A DNA stretch of 64,000 bases from the NCBI GenBank assembly GCA_006503475.1, contig RSEH01000052.1, forward strand, positions 62,001 to 126,000. The letters are read 5' to 3'. The notes below the pieces were generated by a model, which had not been told where the DNA came from, did not search any database, and saw nothing but the letters and a program-made list of their open reading frames with translations. The position numbers were made by a program, and so were the translations under genes. Source of the stretch: Stentor roeselii. Its lineage: Eukaryota > Ciliophora > Heterotrichea > Heterotrichida > Stentoridae. Positions 58,845 through 64,000 of the stretch are shown here, in pieces (position 1 is the first letter of the stretch; each line of letters begins with the position of its first letter).

Positions 58845-59752
58845 CTATAGATAGTAGATAAATTTAAAGAGATTAGGTATCCAGTTTTAAGATATAGTTA
58901 CAAAAGTTTAAGTTTATTTTGATGGAATAAACTGATCTTAAGTTCAAATTTATTTGGATAGAATTCCTCGATATTATTCAATCATATCAAATTTAATACA
59001 TGATAAATTTATCTGGAACGTACTGAGCAAAATAAAAAGGTTACTCAGCCATATGATTATACATATTCATCAAGCAATCAAAATAAATAAAATGATTGAG
59101 TCCAAAAGTACCTGATAAGAATCATAATCTATTTTGGATAGACTTTAATACTTAATTACCCTTAGGAAGAGTTCACCCCGTTTTTTAAGTTTCAGTGATT
59201 TTTTGACTATAGGAAAATGGTATCAAAAGGTACTCTTGATAACATGCCTTTGCAAATTCATGCAGCTTTTAATATTTTTTTATTGAATTTGGCCCAATTC
59301 ACAATTACAAGTCAGGCAGTCAAACTGTTTAGTACCTGGATCGATTGAAAAGTTGTTAAATGACCTCTTCTTGCCTATTCTCATCTGGTGGATTAAACCT
59401 CATAGTAATAAATATTGAATTGTAGATAAGTACAAACTGATGAGGTTATAAGTTTTAATGTGAAATATCCAAGTCTTCTACAATACAGAAATATATTAAT
59501 TCCATTTAAGACATATTTAAAGATTTTTATCAAAAATTCCAGTGAAAGACAAAGAATATAAAGTTTACTCTGGTAATATTTGAAACATCATCTGAAATTT
59601 ATCAAGATTTTGTAAATCAATAATCTTTTTGGTTGGAATTCATCATGTTTATCAATATGGCTTCCATTATTTAACTACCCTATTATCTCAAAGGGTAAAG
59701 TATTAATGCAAATTTTCGTTAACCTGAATATTTTAATACTTAAATGATAAAG
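58845..59752. other. Long non-coding gap, about 0.9 kb
   Basis: A/T-rich with no frame of 60 residues or more on either strand and no recognised RNA gene. It may include distal promoter sequence of the PDI gene. Confidence 0.55.
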
Positions 59753-59920
59753 CCCAATAAACTCCTTCTAACCAATAAAATCCCTCATCACCCCAAAAAA
59801 AAATCAAAATTTCCCAAACCCCTAAAAATCCAACCCTTCCCAAAAAATCTCCAATTCTCCAAATCTCCAACCCTTCAACCCATCCCAAAAAAAAAATCCA
59901 AAATATTCCAAATCTAAAAT
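59753..59920 (+). promoter_or_regulatory. G-free tract in the PDI upstream region
   Basis: 168 nt of plus strand without one G, built of CCAAA, CCCC and poly-A runs, ending 35 bp before the PDI start codon. Probably leader or promoter of PDI. The opposite strand is open for many codons only because of this bias. Confidence 0.7.
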
Positions 59921-59942
59921 GTCTTAAAACCCCAGATCTCTT

Positions 59943-59950
59943 CCACGTGT
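59943..59950 (+). promoter_or_regulatory. CACGTG/CCACG element before the PDI start
   Basis: CCACGTGT lies 5 bp upstream of TATAAATG. CCACG is the core recognised by XBP1/ATF6-type factors in animal ER-stress elements, and CACGTG is an E-box. A role in ciliates is not known. Confidence 0.35.
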
Positions 59951-59955
59951 TATAA

Positions 59956-61380
59956 ATGGCTAAGAATCTTTTAGTCCTTCTCTTAAGCGTCTCCTTGGTT
60001 TTCAGCACAATAACCGAAGACGAGGGTGTCTGGGTGTTAACAGAAGCGAACTTCGAAGAAGCGCTCGCGCAGCAGCCCGACATATTAGTCGAGTTCTACG
60101 CTCCCTGGTGCGGTCACTGCAAGTCCCTGGCTCCCGAATACGCGAAGGCAGCGAAGCGACTGTTGAACAGCGAGCCAGCAATTCACATTGCAAAGGTCGA
60201 CGCGACTGAGAACAGCAACTTGGCTCAAAAATACGGAGTCCAAGGGTATCCTACTTTGAAGTACTTCGTCGGAGGAGAGCCAACTGAGTACACTGGAGGC
60301 AGGACTGAGGACTCGATTTATTCTTATGTCATTAAAAAGTCAAGACCTAGTGTCACTGTCTTGGAAGCTGGATGCAACCTTGAAAAACTTTTAAGTGAAA
60401 ATAAAGTCAATGTCTTGCTTTTTGGACAAAGCGGGTCTCATGAAGCGGAAGTCTTTGAAAAAGTCGCGAAAGCTGTTGATGGGGTTAACTTTTTCTTGGC
60501 TACTTCCAGTGAATTAGCGACGAAATATGATGCTAGGGAAGGACAGGTTGTACTGTTGAAGGAGTTTGATGAAAGAAGGAATAACTTTGAAGGTGCTTTG
60601 GAAACTGAAGCCCTTAAGGAGTTTGTGAATAAGAATAAAGTTGCGTCGGTTATTGAGTTTGACCAGCAGGCTATTGAAATGATTTTTAGGGACTCGAATC
60701 CTGTTATTTTTATGTTCACTGATAAGTATGAAGAGTATGAGGAGACTTTTGGAAGACTTGCTAAGGAACATAAGGGATCGCTTTTGTTCTGTAAGGCCGA
60801 TTTGTTTACCACTGATAATGGAAGACTTTCGCAGTTCTTGGGCATGACTGGAGATTTGCAGCCCACTGCTCTGATCCTCGACGTTCCAAAGCAAATGGGA
60901 AAATTCCGATTTCAAGGAAGCCCAACCTACGAAGAACTAAACAAATTCATCGAAGACTGGAAGCAAGGATCTCTAAGCGCCTTCTTAAAATCACAAGAAA
61001 TTCCAGCAGAATCTCACGACAACAACGTGCGTGTTTTAGTTGCAAAGAACTTCAAAGAAGTAGTTTTCGACAGCAAGAAAGACGTTCTTGTCGAATTTTA
61101 CGCTCCTTGGTGCGGCCACTGCAAGTCCCTGGCTCCCGAATACGAAAGACTGGCGACTGAATTGAAAAACGTCAAAACTTTAGTTATTGCAAAGATGGAC
61201 TCGACTGAAAACGAAGTGGACGGGGTCGACATTCAAGGATTCCCGACGCTGAAGTTTTACCCGGCGAATAACAAGAAACCTCTTGACTTTGAAGGAGATA
61301 GAAACTTTGATGGACTATTGAAATTCATTAAGCAGAACTCTTATTATGAAGTGGAACTTACTGCTAAGACTGACCTTTAA
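59956..61380 (+). CDS. PDI: Protein disulfide isomerase
   Basis: The 474-residue protein has a signal peptide (about 1-18), an a domain with WCGHC (C52/C55), b and b' domains, an a' domain with WCGHC (C386/C389) and an acidic tail ending KTDL, a variant ER-retention signal. It oxidises and reshuffles disulfides of secreted proteins, such as the Cys-rich surface proteins. A 28-bp run around the two active sites is identical (60115-60142 and 61127-61154), synonymous sites included. Codon use switches at about 60280 and 60850. Confidence 0.95.
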   Translation: MAKNLLVLLLSVSLVFSTITEDEGVWVLTEANFEEALAQQPDILVEFYAPWCGHCKSLAPEYAKAAKRLLNSEPAIHIAKVDATENSNLAQKYGVQGYPTLKYFVGGEPTEYTGGRTEDSIYSYVIKKSRPSVTVLEAGCNLEKLLSENKVNVLLFGQSGSHEAEVFEKVAKAVDGVNFFLATSSELATKYDAREGQVVLLKEFDERRNNFEGALETEALKEFVNKNKVASVIEFDQQAIEMIFRDSNPVIFMFTDKYEEYEETFGRLAKEHKGSLLFCKADLFTTDNGRLSQFLGMTGDLQPTALILDVPKQMGKFRFQGSPTYEELNKFIEDWKQGSLSAFLKSQEIPAESHDNNVRVLVAKNFKEVVFDSKKDVLVEFYAPWCGHCKSLAPEYERLATELKNVKTLVIAKMDSTENEVDGVDIQGFPTLKFYPANNKKPLDFEGDRNFDGLLKFIKQNSYYEVELTAKTDL

Positions 61381-61643
61381 GTAGATAATTAGTTTGATTA
61401 CTTTTGAATATTGAGGGTTATTTATGGAATAGCAAGTAAGATAAGGGATTGTTTTTAATTGTGATTAATAGAATATTTTAGGAGTTTCTTTAGAAACTAG
61501 TAATGAAGATTAGAGTGTTTTAGAATGGATTATTATTTGACTTCCAATCTAATATATAAAGATTCACCATGTATTAAAATTAATTATTTCTAAGAATTCA
61601 AATTATAGCACAATAAATAATCTTTCCTCATAATCTCTAAATC

Positions 61644-63566
61644 TTAGTCAAAAGATGGCATCTCAAAGTAACTAAACCCGGTCACCCTACACAGCATTTT
61701 CCTAAAAACCAATTCTTCATATTTATCATACGTTCCAGAATGTCCACAACTAAGAACAAGTAATTCTACTTTTTCATCATTTTCCAAAAAAACTGATTCC
61801 AGTCCATCTAAAACCCTTTTCATCCCATTTTCCAAATTTTGAATTTCCTTCAAAAGTTCTCCAATTTCCTTGCAATCAGAAAAATATTCATTTCTCAGTC
61901 TTTGCACATCCTTAACAAACTTCCTAATATTAAAAATCGCTTCACTCTTCATACAAGTCCTAATCCTTCCCGAAGGCAAGATGCGACTTCCCCAAGTTTC
62001 CAAATTTTTTACCCAAATTTCAACATTTTTCAAGTCACTTTTGATTAACTCAGCCAAAGTAAACCCAGCAGAGTCGATTTTTTCACAAAGAACGTAAAAC
62101 TTCTGGTAAATTTCTTTCATGATTGCTTTACTGTCAGCCGGTGTCAATGCAAGGTATTTTAAATTCGAAGTAAAAGATTCAGGAAAGTTGAAAGTTTCTT
62201 CTTGTGAGGTTAAAAACGGCTGGACTATCGATTTGATGTTTTTTAAGTTTTTTTTTAAAGAATTTAGCAGGTTTTCATGGATTCGTGACTTGGAAATCCG
62301 AGAAATTCCTGCCATGAGCGAGGATTTCAAAGAAATCATTTCATCGAAAGGGTCGTAGGTTAAGATTTTCTTGATTTGAAGTGATTGGAATGCTGTTAAA
62401 ACATCTGAATTGCAAGGGCCGAGCCATGTGATGAGATGTGAGAGGGGATAATTGATGTACTGACTGAAAACCATCTGAGTTGACGAGAAAGTTCGATCTG
62501 AGACAAGGAAATCAGCTTGACTAAGACCCGCTGATAAAGTCGCAACAGCTCCTCCAATCGACTCTCCATGAATCAAAACCTTTTTATATCCTTTCTCAGT
62601 CCTTAGGTTCATAACAAGCCTTGCACAATCCTTGGCTAGTCTGGGAATCGACGGAATTCCAGAGCTCTTTCCATATCCCCTGTAATTAAAAATCATTAAA
62701 CTCAAACCGGACTTCAGGTAAAACTCAATCCAGGAGGACTGGTAAAATAAATACTCGTAAAACCCAGCATTAGGTAAACAATAAAGCACGACTAGTTCCC
62801 TTCCTTTCTCAAGTTCATTTCGAATAAAAACAGTGTCAATCATGACATTGTCGTCCATTTTCATGAACTCTCTTCTCGCTTTAAACCTGCAGAAAAGATC
62901 AGTTCTTCGATTGTCCAGGTCTCCTAAAAGTATTCCTTTAAACCAAAATACCTGAAATATTGAATTATATGAAGAATTTTCAAGAGATTCTTTTACTTCT
63001 AACAAGGAAAAAATAGATTTTTCTAGATCTCCTGAAATTCTCATTTTTTTCCTGCTTTTCACCTTTCCAGGGTTTTTTAAAACTGCCCAAATTGTGCTTT
63101 CGTAGTCTTGATTGTCTCTGATTTTCAGGGATTTTAAATCGAGTTTTAGAGTTTTCAGGCTTTCGAAGAGTTTTTTTTGGTTTTCGCTGAGTTTTGACTG
63201 CTTGAAAATTGATAAATTTTGTGAGATGAATTGATGACATGATTTGAGTGACTTGTTGTCGATGTAGAGAGATGGTTGATCGAGAGAAACTAAAAGTCCT
63301 TCAAGTGAAGTCAGGTGTTCAAGGTAGTCTGAGCAGAGGTCTTTTGATAAAGAGAACTGGAAAAGTCGGGAAATGAACTTGTTACTACCTGGGAATAAAA
63401 CTATGTAAAATATGTGACGGAGTAATAGGATTAGTCCTGAGGTTAAGACTAGACTTGAAAGTAAAAGTGAGTATTTATGTGATACAAGTGCTAGGAGAAC
63501 CACTGGAATCAGCCAAAACAAAAATATCAATGAAACTATTAAAAAAATTTCATTTTTTAAAGCCAT
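61644..63566 (-). CDS. Membrane alpha/beta hydrolase (ABHD-like)
   Basis: The 640-residue protein has two N-terminal TM helices (about 7-27 and 33-54), a helical linker, and an alpha/beta hydrolase domain from about 255: LVVLYCLPNAGFYEY (oxyanion region), LMIFNYRGYGKSSG, and the nucleophile elbow LIHGESIGGAV with Ser in GESIGG. A long helical insertion follows, and the catalytic His probably lies in LSCGHSGTYD near the end. The family includes lipases and thioesterases such as ABHD12/16/17. The order and insertion are unusual; the substrate is unknown. Confidence 0.8.
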   Translation of the reverse strand: MALKNEIFLIVSLIFLFWLIPVVLLALVSHKYSLLLSSLVLTSGLILLLRHIFYIVLFPGSNKFISRLFQFSLSKDLCSDYLEHLTSLEGLLVSLDQPSLYIDNKSLKSCHQFISQNLSIFKQSKLSENQKKLFESLKTLKLDLKSLKIRDNQDYESTIWAVLKNPGKVKSRKKMRISGDLEKSIFSLLEVKESLENSSYNSIFQVFWFKGILLGDLDNRRTDLFCRFKARREFMKMDDNVMIDTVFIRNELEKGRELVVLYCLPNAGFYEYLFYQSSWIEFYLKSGLSLMIFNYRGYGKSSGIPSIPRLAKDCARLVMNLRTEKGYKKVLIHGESIGGAVATLSAGLSQADFLVSDRTFSSTQMVFSQYINYPLSHLITWLGPCNSDVLTAFQSLQIKKILTYDPFDEMISLKSSLMAGISRISKSRIHENLLNSLKKNLKNIKSIVQPFLTSQEETFNFPESFTSNLKYLALTPADSKAIMKEIYQKFYVLCEKIDSAGFTLAELIKSDLKNVEIWVKNLETWGSRILPSGRIRTCMKSEAIFNIRKFVKDVQRLRNEYFSDCKEIGELLKEIQNLENGMKRVLDGLESVFLENDEKVELLVLSCGHSGTYDKYEELVFRKMLCRVTGFSYFEMPSFD

Positions 63567-63823
63567 TTATAGCTGGAATGCAGGAGTTGAAGCTGGTATT
63601 TACTTACAGTTAGTTGATTATTCAATTAAAACTCTTGAGTTTCAAGTTATTTTGAGAAATTGATATTTTTTGAGATTGAAAAATTTCTTATAAGTATCTT
63701 CAGTTCAATTTATGCAAAACCTGCAAGTGTTTACTTATTCTATATTAATAAAATTTACGCTTGATTTACTTTGAATATTATCTTTGACTTAGACATATTT
63801 AAGAGAGGCTTACTCCTCCAATA

Positions 63824-64000
63824 ATGGATAAAGACCAGTCAAATTTATCTGAATCCACCCAAGATTCAGAAAAATTCAAAAAAGGTGATTATAATGTTCA
63901 TATCTTCATTGAAGAGTCAAAAGGTCTGCTGCCAGTTACTGAAAGTCCTCGCTTTAATCCTGTTATCTCTGTGAAATGCTTCGGAAAATCAAAGTGTACA
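63824..64000 (+). CDS. Ferlin-like protein, N-terminal part (runs off the window)
   Basis: 59 codons from an ATG after CTCCAATA to the window edge. After a short acidic start, YNVHIFIEESKGL and FNPVISVKCFGKSKCT read as the first strands of a C2 domain, like those of ferlins. Ferlins are tail-anchored multi-C2 Ca2+ sensors for membrane fusion. Only one partial C2 domain is visible, so the name is tentative. Confidence 0.55.
   Translation, partial: MDKDQSNLSESTQDSEKFKKGDYNVHIFIEESKGLLPVTESPRFNPVISVKCFGKSKCT

Noticed and set aside
59790-59900. C/A-rich runs as internal telomere repeats
   Set aside because: CCCC and AAAA runs are irregular with no repeating unit; the G-free composition explains them.
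59733-60083. Open frame on the minus strand across the PDI start
   Set aside because: It is open only because the plus strand lacks G (hence few stops) and the PDI coding strand is constrained; the product is Trp/Gly/Phe-rich nonsense.
1-64000. Mobile elements, virus-like elements, CRISPR arrays
   Set aside because: No transposase, reverse transcriptase, integrase, capsid gene, terminal repeats or spaced direct repeats were seen.

Overview
The window looks like macronuclear DNA of a heterotrich ciliate close to Stentor (probably Stentor coeruleus). The reasons are: reading frames are broken by introns of only 14-15 nt that always start GT and end AG; TAA, TAG and TGA all act as stops, which is the standard code and unlike most ciliates; the DNA is AT-rich; and about 46 typical eukaryotic protein genes plus one tRNA-Ala sit in 64 kb, often 0-40 bp apart on either strand. 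The species name is an inference. I see no transposon, virus-like element, CRISPR array or prokaryotic operon.

Layout. 0-10 kb: small unknown protein, TLC membrane protein, Cys-rich surface protein and small Tim chaperone in a tight minus-strand chain; a 1.4-kb gap with a decayed copy of a gene 3' end; an RBR ubiquitin ligase back to back with an RCC1-repeat protein; a stand-alone CKK-domain protein; a myristoylated LRR protein; tRNA-Ala(CGC). 10-24 kb: ARL2, a coiled-coil protein, a voltage-sensor/cyclase-like protein with a degenerate cyclase domain, an OCRL-type inositol 5-phosphatase, a kinesin, splicing factor SPF30, MON1, ARP2. 24-36 kb: DHHC palmitoyltransferase, complex III hinge protein, CKS1, a kelch protein, an AGC kinase, a RING/coiled-coil protein, a PET127-like mitochondrial protein, an EF-hand protein. 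36-49 kb: GlnRS, CFAP36, a MED10-like subunit, a DYRK kinase, a tesmin/LIN54-type CXC protein, a methyltransferase, the kelch-phosphatase PPKL, a C2H2 zinc-finger protein. 49-64 kb: a 1625-residue Ser/Lys-rich coiled-coil protein, an Rh/ammonium transporter, two small membrane proteins, an MFS transporter, PDI, an alpha/beta hydrolase, and the start of a ferlin-like gene.

These are mostly housekeeping and cell-architecture genes (endomembrane traffic, cilia and microtubules, signalling, mitochondria), not a single pathway. The most notable signals are structural. Sixteen tiny introns all carry an A at intron position 10, including two of only 14 nt. Convergent genes share overlapping stop codons in a TTAA, or have stops that abut. 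Co-directional genes can be 6 bp apart. Patches of A+C-rich and G+T-rich sequence alternate along the strand and switch inside genes regardless of gene direction, reaching 168 nt with no G upstream of PDI.

Start codons were chosen by homology, N-terminal motifs and the usual A/T-rich TATAA-like leader just before ATG. An intron of 15 nt without a stop would be invisible here, so some proteins may be annotated five residues too long.
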